Assembly: GCA_964618895.1 (NCBI GenBank)
Contig: CAZUDO010000125.1
Location: forward strand, 1-44,896
From: CAZUDO01 sp964618895
GTDB lineage: Bacteria > Desulfobacterota > Binatia > DP-6
DNA length: 44,896 nucleotides
Direction: 5' to 3'
Shown in pieces: positions 17,474-26,180 of the stretch (its first letter is position 1; each line of letters opens with the position of its first letter). The notes below the pieces were generated by a model. The model saw only the letters and a program-made list of their open reading frames with translations, had not been told where the DNA came from and made no database searches. The translations under genes and the position numbers were made by a program.

Positions 17474-18679
17474 GTGCCGTTCCTCGGCGAACCCGGGCGG
17501 GCGTGGATCGCCCTCCTGGTCGGCATCCTGGCGGTGAGCGCGCAGTCGGCGTCGTCGATCGCCGTGTCCGTCCTGATGAAGGCCATCGTGGGCGAGTTCG
17601 GCTGGACGCGCAGCGCCTTCGCATCGGCCGCCACGGTGCGCATCGTCGCCATGGTGGCGGCGATGCCGCTGGCCGGCCGGCTGACCGACCGCATCGGCGC
17701 GCGCGCGGTCCTCGGCGGCGGCGCGCTCCTGGTCGGCTGCTGCATCCTCACCATGGCGCACGTCACCTCGTTGCCGCAGCTCTGGGCGGTGAGCGTCGCG
17801 ATGGGGCCGGGGCAGGCGTTCATCGGCGCCGTGGCCGCCAACACGCTCGTGCTGCGCCTCTTCCGGCGCCATCGCGGGATCGCGATCGGCATCCTGAACG
17901 GCGGCGACAACCTCTTGAACGCCGGGGTCCCCATCCTGGCGGCGGCGCTGCTGGCCGAGCGCGGGTGGCGGATGACGCTCACGCTCCTCGGCGTGATCTA
18001 TCTCGGGATCGCCGCCCTGGCCGCCGTGGCGCTCGGACGCGACGACGGGCGCGAACCCGATGCCGGCCGCGGCCCGGCCGCGGGGCGGCCCACGATCGCC
18101 GCCGTGCTGCGCGCCGAGCCGCGGCTCTGGCTCGTCATCGGGGTGTTCGCGGCGGTGTACGCCTACATCACGTCGCTGCAGCTCCACTTCCACGCCTACC
18201 AGACCGACGTCGGTCAGGCGCCGGATGTCGCCGCCCGGCTTCTGAGCGTGCAGATTCTCGTCGGCGCCCTCGGCGCGCCGCTCTTCGGCTGGCTCGCGGA
18301 GCGCACCCGGGCCACGACCGCCCTGGTGGTGTGCGTGAGCGGACTCGCGGCCTCGGCAGCGCTGATCGCCGCCCTGCGCGAGCCCGCTGGTCTGATGGCG
18401 TGGGCCGTCTTCCACGGGCTCGTCAACAGCGGGGTGGTGGCGCTGCTGGCGCTGGTCGTGACCGAGGTCGCGGGCGGCACGGCGGGGATCGGGCAGCTCC
18501 TCGGCCTGGTGCTCGCCGTCTGCATGGGCACGACCGTGCTCGGCAACCAGTGGTCGGCGTGGGTCTACGACCGCTTCCACACCTACCTGCCGGCCTGGTG
18601 GATCTACGCGGCACTGTTGGTAGCGACCGTACCGGGGGCCGTGCGGCTGCGGCGGCTCGCCCCCGGCGCGCGCGGATGA
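17474..18679 (+). CDS. Major facilitator superfamily transporter
   Basis: The protein has 401 residues from GTG 17474, 14 bp after the ZIP gene, so it is probably co-transcribed. About 12 hydrophobic helices are visible. The MFS loop 2-3 motif appears as GRLTDRIGARAVLGGG and again in weaker form as GWLAERTRATTALV in the second half. The N-terminal half, with FGWTRSAFASAATV, resembles monocarboxylate/oxalate-type carriers. The substrate is unknown. The adjacent CoA-transferase and acyl-CoA dehydrogenase would be consistent with uptake of an organic acid, but this is only context. Confidence 0.85.
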   Translation: MPFLGEPGRAWIALLVGILAVSAQSASSIAVSVLMKAIVGEFGWTRSAFASAATVRIVAMVAAMPLAGRLTDRIGARAVLGGGALLVGCCILTMAHVTSLPQLWAVSVAMGPGQAFIGAVAANTLVLRLFRRHRGIAIGILNGGDNLLNAGVPILAAALLAERGWRMTLTLLGVIYLGIAALAAVALGRDDGREPDAGRGPAAGRPTIAAVLRAEPRLWLVIGVFAAVYAYITSLQLHFHAYQTDVGQAPDVAARLLSVQILVGALGAPLFGWLAERTRATTALVVCVSGLAASAALIAALREPAGLMAWAVFHGLVNSGVVALLALVVTEVAGGTAGIGQLLGLVLAVCMGTTVLGNQWSAWVYDRFHTYLPAWWIYAALLVATVPGAVRLRRLAPGARG

Positions 18680-18727
18680 CGCCGCGCGCGGGCTCGAAGC
18701 TAGGGCGGCCGGGCGCGCAGATGATTT

Positions 18728-19057
18728 TCAGAGTGCGCTCAGCTCCATCCAGCCGAGCGCATGACCGAGCGCTCGCTTGATCTCGATCTCGCGCGCATAT
18801 CTCAACGACCCTGCCCGCTTGGTGAGCTGACGCTTCGTGACCGTGTGCAGATTGTCAAGATTGACGACGGAAGCAGATGGCAAGCCTTCGGGCCGCCCTA
18901 CTGTCACTTCCTGAGGAATCCCCCGGATGGTCGCGGTGATCTCAGCGACGAGTACCTTGTTCAGGTACGCGTAGGCCGGGTTCCGCGACAGAAGGAGCAC
19001 CGGTCGGCGACCGACAGGAAGTGGCAGGGTCGCCCACCAGATCTCGTATTGCTTCAC
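18728..19057 (-). CDS. MazF/PemK-type mRNA interferase toxin
   Basis: The protein has 109 residues. The MazF fold is indicated by YEIWWATLPLPVGRRPVLLLSR at the N-terminus, an LVAEITATIRG strand and the SVVNLDNLHTVTKRQL segment, in which the conserved Asn-Leu-Asp and Thr residues sit near the RNA site. It starts at GTG 19057, preceded by GGAGG, and overlaps the antitoxin stop by GTGA. No frameshift or lost core residue is seen, so the pair is probably functional. Confidence 0.85.
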   Translation of the reverse strand: MKQYEIWWATLPLPVGRRPVLLLSRNPAYAYLNKVLVAEITATIRGIPQEVTVGRPEGLPSASVVNLDNLHTVTKRQLTKRAGSLRYAREIEIKRALGHALGWMELSAL

Positions 19058-19299
19058 CGTCGCCTCCGGCCGCGATACGCGGGCGGCTTCGGCTCCCAGA
19101 CGCGGGGATCGAACCAGGCATCGTCAGCACTGTCGGGAACCCTGCGGTACGCGTCGGCGGTTGCACGCTCCTGCTCCTCGCAGATCGCCTTCTGGATGGC
19201 GGCGCGGATAAACATTGAACGGCGCCGCGACCGGGCCGGAGCGATCTGTTCGAGCTTCTTGAACGTATCCTCATCGACCTCGACCAGTAACTGCTTCAT
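19054..19299 (-). CDS. Ribbon-helix-helix antitoxin paired with MazF
   Basis: The protein has 81 residues from ATG 19299, chosen because GGAAG lies about 5 bases upstream; ATG 19311 is the alternative. MKQLLVEVDEDTFKKLEQIAP gives the DNA-binding strand and first helix of a ribbon-helix-helix fold, followed by the second helix SRRRSMFIRAAIQKAI. The C-terminal part, with DDAWFDPRVWEPKPP, is the likely toxin-binding arm. It is translationally coupled to the toxin and would repress its own promoter. Confidence 0.8.
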   Translation of the reverse strand: MKQLLVEVDEDTFKKLEQIAPARSRRRSMFIRAAIQKAICEEQERATADAYRRVPDSADDAWFDPRVWEPKPPAYRGRRRR

Positions 19300-19385
19300 A
19301 TGTTCTTCCATAAGGAAGAGGACGGCGCGACGCAACACCGGGGCCGCTACGACTGCAGCAGAGTCCTACCGCTCCTTTATGGCAT

Positions 19386-20546
19386 CTACGCTCTGGGGCG
19401 CGACGCGACGAGGTCCTTGGTGAGGTTCTTCTGGTGCGCCTCGAGCGTGCCACCGCCGATCTCGAGCAGCTTGGCGTCGCGCCACAGGCGTTCGACGGGG
19501 AACTCGCGGCAGTAGCCCGCCCCGCCCATCACCTGCATGGCATAGTCGGCGCACATCTTGCCGACCGGGGCCGCGAAGAGCTTGGCGGCATCGGAGCCGA
19601 TGCGCGCCCGCTTGGTCGGGCCCACGTCGCGGGCAACGTTGTACACCAGCGCCTTGGCCGCTTCCGTGGCGGCGTAGCCGTCGGCGATGTAGCGCTGGAT
19701 CTGGCCGTAGGTCGCAATCGGCTGGCCGAAGGTGCGGCGTTCGCCAGCGTAGCGGACCATGATCTCGACCGAGCGCTCGGCGATGCCGACGCTCATGGCC
19801 GCCAGCGTCAGGCGTTCCATCTCGAGGTTCCGCATCATGTGCGTGACGCCCTCGCCGATCCCTCCGAGCAGGTTGGCGGCCGGCACCCGGCAGTCCTCGA
19901 ACACCAGCTCGGCCATCGTCGAGCCGCGCATGCCGAGCTTGTCGATGTGCGCCGAGGTGGAAAACCCCGGGCAGGCGCGATCGACCACGAAGGCGGTGAT
20001 CCGGCCGTCGACCTTGGCGTAGACCAGGAAGCAGAAGCCCTCGCAGGCGTTGGTGATGTAGGTCTTGGTGCCGTTCAGCACCCAGCCGTCGCCGTCGCGG
20101 ACCGCGGTGGTGCTCATGCCGAGCACGTCGGTGCCGGCGCCGGGCTCGGTCATGCCCATGCCCGCCACCCACTCGCCGCTCAGCACCTTCGGGAAGTAGC
20201 GCTGGCGCTGGGCGTCGCTGGCGCAGTTCTGGAAGTTGTTCGCGAACAGCATCGCGTGCGCCAGGTAGGCCAGGCAGAAGCCGGGATCGTACTTGGCGAG
20301 CTCGTGATGGACGATGACCGCCGCGGTGGCGTCCATGCCCACCCCGCCGGCGTCGCCCGGGACGGTGATGCCGAGGAGGCCGAGGTCCCCCAGGCGCCGG
20401 AAGAGCGCCAGGTTGAGCGTGCCCTTGGCGTCGTGCTCGGCCGCCTGCGGATCGACCTCGGTGCGGGCGAAGTCGGCGACCGTCGCGCGCAGCAGGCGAT
20501 GCTCGTCGGTCGGATTGAAGAGGCTGTCCGCGTCGGGCAGGGTCAT
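19386..20546 (-). CDS. Acyl-CoA dehydrogenase
   Basis: The protein has 386 residues from ATG 20546. It oxidises an acyl-CoA to the 2-enoyl-CoA, with FAD as cofactor and ETF as acceptor. Family motifs include GMTEPGAGTD 131-140, NGTKTYITN 158-166, RRTFGQPI and QVMGGAGYCREFPVER. The usual catalytic Glu near the C-terminus is replaced (LEIGGGTLE), but E244 in LEMERLTLA matches the alternative base position of isovaleryl- and long-chain-type enzymes. Branched acyl-CoA is therefore a likely substrate, which is inference. The gene stands alone; a MazEF-type pair lies downstream. Confidence 0.9.
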   Translation of the reverse strand: MTLPDADSLFNPTDEHRLLRATVADFARTEVDPQAAEHDAKGTLNLALFRRLGDLGLLGITVPGDAGGVGMDATAAVIVHHELAKYDPGFCLAYLAHAMLFANNFQNCASDAQRQRYFPKVLSGEWVAGMGMTEPGAGTDVLGMSTTAVRDGDGWVLNGTKTYITNACEGFCFLVYAKVDGRITAFVVDRACPGFSTSAHIDKLGMRGSTMAELVFEDCRVPAANLLGGIGEGVTHMMRNLEMERLTLAAMSVGIAERSVEIMVRYAGERRTFGQPIATYGQIQRYIADGYAATEAAKALVYNVARDVGPTKRARIGSDAAKLFAAPVGKMCADYAMQVMGGAGYCREFPVERLWRDAKLLEIGGGTLEAHQKNLTKDLVASRPRA

Positions 20547-20675
20547 GCGGCCAGGGTGGCACCGGGCAGCGTCGTGTGCAAATTCGGGCTCGCTACGTCC
20601 CACCTCCACGTGCCGCCCTGCGCCGGCCCTTCGCTTCGAGAAGGGTGGCGCGATGGAGATCGCCCACTCCCGCGG

Positions 20676-21242
20676 CTACCAGCCCTCGTCCGGATCCGGC
20701 ACGTCGCCCCGGAGGAGCGCTACATCGGCCTGGTCGCGCAAGGCCTTGCTGCGCCGCCGTGCCGGGTCGGCGGCCGCACGCTCCTTCATCGCGATCAGAT
20801 CGGCGGTGGTCACGACCCGGATCCGGCCCGCGCCGACGTCGATGGGGTCGGCGCGGTCGATCATCGCGTCGAATGCGGGATCGAGCACCACCTGGACGGG
20901 TTCCCCGGTGCGGTGGCGAAAATTGACGCTATGGGCAAACTCCCCGCGCAGCACGAACCCGGCATCGGTGAGCGCCCGGATCACCTCCGCCCGCGGCACG
21001 GTGGAACGGACGGCAAGGTCCGTGTCCATGGTCGCGCGGGGCACACCGGAACGGATTCCGACCGCCACGCCGCCCACCAGGGCATACGGCGCAGCCGACG
21101 CGTCGAGCGCAGCACTGGCCTCCGCCAGGGCCGTCGCCTTGTCCGGCGCTTCCCCCATCGTGGACCCCTCCCCCCGGCTGGCGACGATCAGGCGCCACTC
21201 GCGCGCGCTCAGCTGTGCGATCGCGTCCAGTGCCCCGGCCAT
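20676..21242 (-). CDS. Nucleotidyltransferase-fold protein (AbiEii-like/MNT)
   Basis: The protein has 188 residues. The nucleotidyltransferase core is visible as ALVGGVAVGIRSG followed by PRATMDTDLAV, giving the GG loop and the DxD metal site. Further on, VVTTADLIAMKERAAADPARRRSKALRDQADV contains the conserved Lys and a helix typical of AbiEii-like proteins. No paired AbiEi or HEPN gene is adjacent, so a toxin role is unproven. It may be a solitary NTase. The start may instead be ATG 21158. Confidence 0.72.
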   Translation of the reverse strand: MAGALDAIAQLSAREWRLIVASRGEGSTMGEAPDKATALAEASAALDASAAPYALVGGVAVGIRSGVPRATMDTDLAVRSTVPRAEVIRALTDAGFVLRGEFAHSVNFRHRTGEPVQVVLDPAFDAMIDRADPIDVGAGRIRVVTTADLIAMKERAAADPARRRSKALRDQADVALLRGDVPDPDEGW

Positions 21243-21540
21243 GGCGCCCGAGGATACACGTGATCAGTGACCTCGTCGAAGCCGGGGTGATCACTGAGCG
21301 CCATGCCGCTTCGCGGTGTCTGGCTTTCCCTCGTTGCCGGCGTGGCCCTCACCGCCGAATGCACGACGGAGGCGACATTCGTGTCGATCGGCTGTCGCCT
21401 TGATGGGCTCATCGCCCAAGTCGGTGTGGCCACGAACCTCGGTCGGATGAAACCCGGGCTCCAGCGTGGACTGCTCGTGGCACGCCCCAGCAGAGACCAG
21501 GCCGAGGTGCTCGCAGCACGCGGCGCCGTGCGGAACCTAT

Positions 21541-21808
21541 CGCAGGATCGTGGGGTTCACCGGTCGCCTGAACTCGCATCCGGCGCGCGCGGCGATCCCG
21601 CCGCCCACGCGCGCCGCGCTCCTGGCCGTCGCTGTCCCCCTTGCGGGCGCGGACGCGCCCGCGGTGCGGCGGGCGGATGGTCGTCTTGGCGACGATCGAG
21701 GATCCGGCGGTGATCCGGCGCATCCTGACGCATCTCGGCCGGTCGACGGAGGCGGGGGAGCCCCTCCCCGCACGGGGACCGCCGGAGGTCGCAGGCCTGC
21801 CCGCGTAG
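21541..21808 (+). pseudogene. IS91-family transposase C-terminal remnant
   Basis: The end of this piece reads PRCGGRMVVLATIEDPAVI (from about 21655) followed by RRILTHLGRSTE and a proline-rich tail that stops at 21808. This is the characteristic end of IS91-type (Y2, HUH) transposases. In another frame just upstream, RRIVGFTGRLNSHPAR and RAALLAVAVPLAG resemble the preceding part, so at least one frameshift is present. Nothing of the catalytic N-terminal half was found. The bases before it (21243-21540) hold no supported gene. Confidence 0.5.
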
Positions 21809-21931
21809 CGTGGGACACTCCCTCAGGATCGATTCGGCGCCTCGGGTGGTGGGCCGCGGTGCGCGCGTGGGCCGCGTGCGGGGCGATGCTACACCGAATT
21901 TCGGGGTGGCAGCCCCGCGGCGTTATACGCC

Positions 21932-22028
21932 CCGCGCGAGCCGGGGGTGAGGGGAGGGGTGAGGGGGCAGGAGCACGTGTCCGAGAGGTGGTGTTCGGTA
22001 AACTCCTCCGGTTATCCCGCCTACGGAC
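21932..22028 (+). repeat. Dispersed repeat, copy A (full length)
   Basis: This 97-base element matches copy B at 26099 except for a 12-base and a 3-base insertion. It runs from CGCGCGAGCCGGGGGTGAG through GTTCGGTAAACTCCTCCG to TATCCCGCCTACGGAC. A decayed partial copy of the end (GGTAATCCCGACTACAGAC) follows at 22041. Confidence 0.85.
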
Positions 22029-22070
22029 GTAAACTTTCCCCGGTAATCCCGACTACAGACCCGGCTCCAG

Positions 22071-22190
22071 CTGACGTTCCGCTACCGCCATGCGCAGTTC
22101 GGCCACGAGGCGGCCGTGCGCTTCGCGGATCGGTATGTCGAGTCGCTGCGCAGCGTCGGCGCGGTCGTCGCGGGGAGCACTAGCACGTAG
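22071..22190 (+). pseudogene. Short C-terminal protein fragment after the repeat
   Basis: Forty codons reading LTFRYRHAQFGHEAAVRFAD then RYVESLRSVG end at a TAG. The pattern resembles the last strand and helix of condensation/acyltransferase-type domains. Similarity is weak, and no start or upstream body is present. Confidence 0.25.
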
Positions 22191-22199
22191 GACGAAAGC

Positions 22200-22425
22200 T
22201 CAAGAGGGCCCGAGCGCGATTTGGAGCGAGAAGCCCTCTGCCATGGCGGCCTCCGCCAGCCTCCGATCACAGCCGATCATCTCCGGAAGGGCGTCGGGGT
22301 CGCCGGGGGCGCCCAGGCTCACCGCGCAGCCGAGCTGCAACGCATCGAGGGATCGCAGTGGATGGCGGTCCAGGAGGCTGCCGCACCACGAGTGGCAGGA
22401 GTGCGGAGCTGTCCCAGAACTGCAT
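22200..22425 (-). pseudogene. VapC-type PIN toxin with internal deletion
   Basis: The start, MQFWDSSALLPLVVRQP from ATG 22425, is a normal PIN N-terminus with the first Asp. After about 17 codons the frame shifts. The second frame carries a normal VapC end: HPLRSLDALQLGCAVSL, then DPDALPEMIGCDRRLAEAAM, stopping at 22200. The middle of the protein, roughly 90 residues and including the central acidic residue, is missing, so the toxin is dead. Confidence 0.72.
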
Positions 22426-22430
22426 CCCGG

Positions 22431-22550
22431 TCAGCGCGCGTCGCGATCGGCCCGGAGGGCGGCGAGGACATCGCCGCGGCAGCGCACCGGCGGGCCCAGC
22501 TCGTCGAGCGACAGGGACGGTCGCGGCGCCGCGACCAACGCGAAGCGTCC
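22431..22550 (-). pseudogene. Antitoxin remnant upstream of the broken vapC
   Basis: In the frame ending at TGA 22431-22433, the sequence reads DGRFALVAAPRPSLSLDELG, then PPVRCRGDVLAALRADRDAR. This looks like the C-terminal arm of a VapB-type antitoxin. It ends 5 bases before the toxin start, as expected for a TA operon. The N-terminal DNA-binding part is not recognisable. Confidence 0.35.
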
Positions 22551-22660
22551 ATCGCCACCCCGCCAGCCGTCGCGACGAGGGCGGGGCTTGCCGGCACCAT
22601 CGTGGCGTTGACAGCGCGCGGCTTCCTGCAGGACAACCCCGTCGCGAACCGGGCGCGAGG

Positions 22661-25600
22661 ATGACGGAAGCCCAGGCCACGATCCGCTGTCGCTCCTGTG
22701 GCCACACGAGCCACGCGGACCGGCGTTTCTGCGCCCGCTGCGGCAGCCCGCTGGAGGAGCGCTGCCCGGCGTGCGGGACGGTCCCCGACCCAGAGGCGCG
22801 CTTCTGCGGCCGCTGCGGCGCGCCGCTCGGCGCCGGCATGACCGCTCCGGCCGGAGCCTCCCCAGACGCCGAGCGCCGGCACCTGACCGTGATGTTCGTC
22901 GACCTGGTCGCCTCCACGACGCTGGCCGAGCGGATCGACGACGAGGACCTCCGCGACGTCATCCGGCGCTACTACGATGCCTGCGCCGACACGGCCCGCC
23001 GCTACGAGGGCCACGTCGCGAACTACCTGGGCGACGGCATACTCCTGTATTTCGGCTATCCCCGCGCCCACGAGGACGACGCCGAGCGCGCCGTGCGTGC
23101 GGGCCTCGACATGCTGGCCCGGCTCGAGCGTGACGTGGACACGGTCAACGCGACGCTCACGTCCGAGCGTGGGGGGCGGCTCGCGGCCCGCATCGGCATC
23201 CACACGGGACCCGTGGTGGTGGGCGACCTCGGTGGGGGCACGCGTCGCGAGGACCTGGCCCTGGGAGAGACCATGAACCTCGCGGCACGCCTGCAGTCCG
23301 TGGCCGCTCCCGACACGGTCGTGATCAGCGACGCCACCCGGCGGCTCGTGCGCGGCATCTTCGTGCTCGAGGATCTCGGGCCGCAGCGCCTGAAGGGCAT
23401 CACGACCGAGGTCGTGGCTTATCGCGTCGTTCAGCCGAGCGGGGTGCGGAGCCGGCTGGATCTCGCCGAGGGCAGGCTGACGCCGTTCACCGGGCGCGGG
23501 GCGGAGCTGGGCGTGCTCCTCGACTGCTGGGAGCGCACGCAGGAGCACCAGGGGCAGACGGTGCTCGTCAGCGGCGAGGCCGGGATCGGCAAGTCCCGTC
23601 TCGTCCTCGCGCTGCGCGAGCGGCTCGCCGATCAGCCCCACACGTGGCTCGAGTGCCGGTGTTCGCCGTATACGCAGCACACCGCCTTCCGTCCCGTCGT
23701 CGAGCTGGTCGAGCAGGGGCTCGCGTTCCAGGCCGCCGACACGGCGGAGGAGAAGATCGGGAAGCTCGAGCGCGCCCTGCGCGCGGCAGGGCTCTCGCTC
23801 CCCGACACGGTTCCCCTGTTCGCGGAGTTTCTCTCGATCCCGCCCAGCGGCGCTTACGCCCCCCTGCACCTGACTCCCGACGTGCAGCGGCGGAAGACGC
23901 TCGAGACGCTCGCCGCCTGGAACCTGGCGCTCGGCGAGATCCAGCCCGTCCTCCTGCTGGTCGAGGACCTTCACTGGTGCGACCCGTCGTCGCTGGAGCT
24001 CCTCGCGCGGCTCATCGAACAGAGCCCGACGGCCCGCCTGATGCTCGTCTGCACGGCGCGCCCGGAGTTCCAGTCGCCGTGGCCGGCCCGGTCGAACCTG
24101 ACGCCGCTGCAGCTCGCCCGGCTCACCCGGCGTCAGGCGCGCGAGATGGTCGCCGCGCTGAGCGTTGGGGGGACGTTGCCAGAGTCGGTCGTGGACCTCG
24201 TGGTGACGCGCGCCGACGGGGTTCCGCTCTACCTCGAGGAGCTGGTGCGGACGGTGCTCGAGTCACGGCGACTGCTGGCAGGCGATGGCGAGGAAGCGCC
24301 GCGCACCGAGCTCGCGATCCCGGCGACCCTGCACGACTCGCTGGTCGCGCGGCTCGATCGGCTTTCGGCAGCCAAGGAAGTCGTGCAGCGGGCGGCAGTG
24401 CTCGGGCGGGAGTTCTCCTACGCGCTGCTCGCCCGGACGGCGGGGCTCGACGAGCAGACGCTGCACCACGGGCTCGTCCGCCTGGTGGAGGAGGAGCTGC
24501 TCTTCCAGCGCGGCGAGCCGCCGGCGGCGAGCTACATCTTCAATCACGCGCTCATCCAGGAGGCCGCCTACCAGTCGTTGCTGAGGCGCACCCGCCGGCA
24601 GCTGCACGCGCGGGTCGCCCAAGTGCTCCTCGAGGAGTTCCCGACGCAGGCTGCTGCCGTCCCGGAGGTGGTCGCGCGCCACTACGAGGCGGCGGGTCTC
24701 GTCGAGCGCGCCGTGGCACACTACCGGCAGGCCGGCGAGCACGCCGTCGTGCGCTCGGCGCACGCCGAGGCGCTGAGCCACTTCCGGAAGGGCATCGCGT
24801 TGCTCGCCGAGCTGCCCGAGGGGACGGACCGGGTCGCGCGCGAGATTCCACTGCAGCTCGCCCTCGGCCCTTCGGTCGTCGCCGCGCAGGGCTGGGGCCA
24901 CCCCGACTTCCAGGCGGCCCTCGAGCGCGCGCTCGCCCTGTGCGGCCCCGCGGGTGATCGCGCCCAGCGTGCCAATGCGCTGGCGGTCCTCTCGAGCTTC
25001 CACGCCAACAGCGGCAACCCACAGCGCGGGATCGAGCTGGCCCGGGTTCTCTTCGACATCGCGCGCGAGACGGGAGACAGCGAGCACCTCCTCCTCGCGC
25101 ACGTCCAGATGGGAGTCCCGGAGTACTATCAGGGACGATTCGCGTCGGCCCTGGCGCACTTCGAGGAAGCGATCGCGGTGTACGACCCTGCGCAACACGG
25201 TGGGATGGCGCTCAAGTACGCGTCCGACCACGGGGTGGCGGCACGTGCGAACGCCGGGTGGAATCTCTGGTACCTTGGCCATCCCGATCGCGCGCTCGAG
25301 CGTGCGCGGGAGGCCGTCGCGCTGGCCCGGACGCTGGGTCATCCGTTCAGCCTGGGACTGGCCCTCTTCGTCGAGGCGGTGGTCCACTGCCTGCGTCGGG
25401 ACCGGGGGGCGCAACGAAGGATCGCGGAGGAGGCGATCGCGCTCGGCGAGGCACACGGCGTTCCCTTGTGGACCAGCATGGGGAAGGTCTTTCGGGGCCA
25501 CGCGCGCGTCACGGCGGAAGCGGATGCGACCGGTGTCGTCGAAATCACCGAGGCGCTCGCTCTCGGCGGCGGGACGGGGATGCTGGGAGGTGCGCCGGCG

Positions 25601-26026
25601 ATGTCCCTGGTGCTCGCCGACGCGCAGTTCGCGGTGGGACAGCTGGCCGAGGCTCAGCTGGCGCTCGACATGGGCATGGCGATCGCTGCCCAGACGGGCC
25701 AGCCCTTCTGTGATGCAGAGCTGCAGCGCGGCAAGGGCGAGCTGGTGCTCGCCGCGTCGGGCGGAAGCGCCGGCGACGAAGCCGAGGCGTTCTTCGCCCG
25801 GGCGCTCGAGATCGCCCGGGCGCAGGAAGCGCGCGGGTTCGAGCTGCGCGGCGCCACGAGCCTCGCCCGGCTGCTGCGCGCGCGGGGCAGATCGGACCGG
25901 GCGCGCGCGGTGCTCGAGCCGGTCTACGCCAGGTTCACCGAAGGCTTCGACACCGAGGACCTGCGGGAGGCGAAGGCGGTGCTCGAGGAGCTCGCCATCG
26001 CGCCGGGTTCGCCCACCCCGGCGTGA
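22661..26026 (+). CDS. Zinc-ribbon/class III adenylate cyclase/AAA-type ATPase/TPR signalling protein
   Basis: The protein has 1121 residues from ATG 22661; GCGAGG upstream is a modest ribosome-binding site. Two zinc ribbons (CRSCGHTS and CPACGT with their CxRCG partners) cover residues 8-54. The class III cyclase domain (75-255) has metal aspartates D81 (MFVDLVAS) and D125 (LGDGILLYF) and the transition-state pair N206/R210 in TMNLAAR, so it should be active. A STAND-type ATPase follows, with Walker A GEAGIGKS 305-312 and Walker B LLLVEDLHWCD near 430. Roughly 450 residues of TPR-like helices close the protein. This architecture is widespread in soil bacteria. Its input signal is unknown, and no linked target gene is seen. 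Confidence 0.92.
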   Translation: MTEAQATIRCRSCGHTSHADRRFCARCGSPLEERCPACGTVPDPEARFCGRCGAPLGAGMTAPAGASPDAERRHLTVMFVDLVASTTLAERIDDEDLRDVIRRYYDACADTARRYEGHVANYLGDGILLYFGYPRAHEDDAERAVRAGLDMLARLERDVDTVNATLTSERGGRLAARIGIHTGPVVVGDLGGGTRREDLALGETMNLAARLQSVAAPDTVVISDATRRLVRGIFVLEDLGPQRLKGITTEVVAYRVVQPSGVRSRLDLAEGRLTPFTGRGAELGVLLDCWERTQEHQGQTVLVSGEAGIGKSRLVLALRERLADQPHTWLECRCSPYTQHTAFRPVVELVEQGLAFQAADTAEEKIGKLERALRAAGLSLPDTVPLFAEFLSIPPSGAYAPLHLTPDVQRRKTLETLAAWNLALGEIQPVLLLVEDLHWCDPSSLELLARLIEQSPTARLMLVCTARPEFQSPWPARSNLTPLQLARLTRRQAREMVAALSVGGTLPESVVDLVVTRADGVPLYLEELVRTVLESRRLLAGDGEEAPRTELAIPATLHDSLVARLDRLSAAKEVVQRAAVLGREFSYALLARTAGLDEQTLHHGLVRLVEEELLFQRGEPPAASYIFNHALIQEAAYQSLLRRTRRQLHARVAQVLLEEFPTQAAAVPEVVARHYEAAGLVERAVAHYRQAGEHAVVRSAHAEALSHFRKGIALLAELPEGTDRVAREIPLQLALGPSVVAAQGWGHPDFQAALERALALCGPAGDRAQRANALAVLSSFHANSGNPQRGIELARVLFDIARETGDSEHLLLAHVQMGVPEYYQGRFASALAHFEEAIAVYDPAQHGGMALKYASDHGVAARANAGWNLWYLGHPDRALERAREAVALARTLGHPFSLGLALFVEAVVHCLRRDRGAQRRIAEEAIALGEAHGVPLWTSMGKVFRGHARVTAEADATGVVEITEALALGGGTGMLGGAPAMSLVLADAQFAVGQLAEAQLALDMGMAIAAQTGQPFCDAELQRGKGELVLAASGGSAGDEAEAFFARALEIARAQEARGFELRGATSLARLLRARGRSDRARAVLEPVYARFTEGFDTEDLREAKAVLEELAIAPGSPTPA

Positions 26027-26098
26027 CGGAAAGCATACAGTCCTCCCGCATCGCCGACTCCCGCGCGTGCACACGGATGAGGCACCGCTGCCGGCTCG

Positions 26099-26180
26099 CC
26101 GCGCGAGCCGGGGGTGAGGGGGCAGGAGCACGTGTCCGAGAGGTGTTCGGTAAACTCCTCCGGTTATCCCGCCTACGGAC
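26099..26180 (+). repeat. Dispersed repeat, copy B (full length)
   Basis: This 82-base copy of the element also found at 21932 runs from CGCGCGAGCCGGGGGTGAG to TATCCCGCCTACGGAC. Its right end lies exactly where the minus-strand LLM gene fragment stops matching its family. The bases between 26027 and 26098 hold nothing recognisable. Confidence 0.85.
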
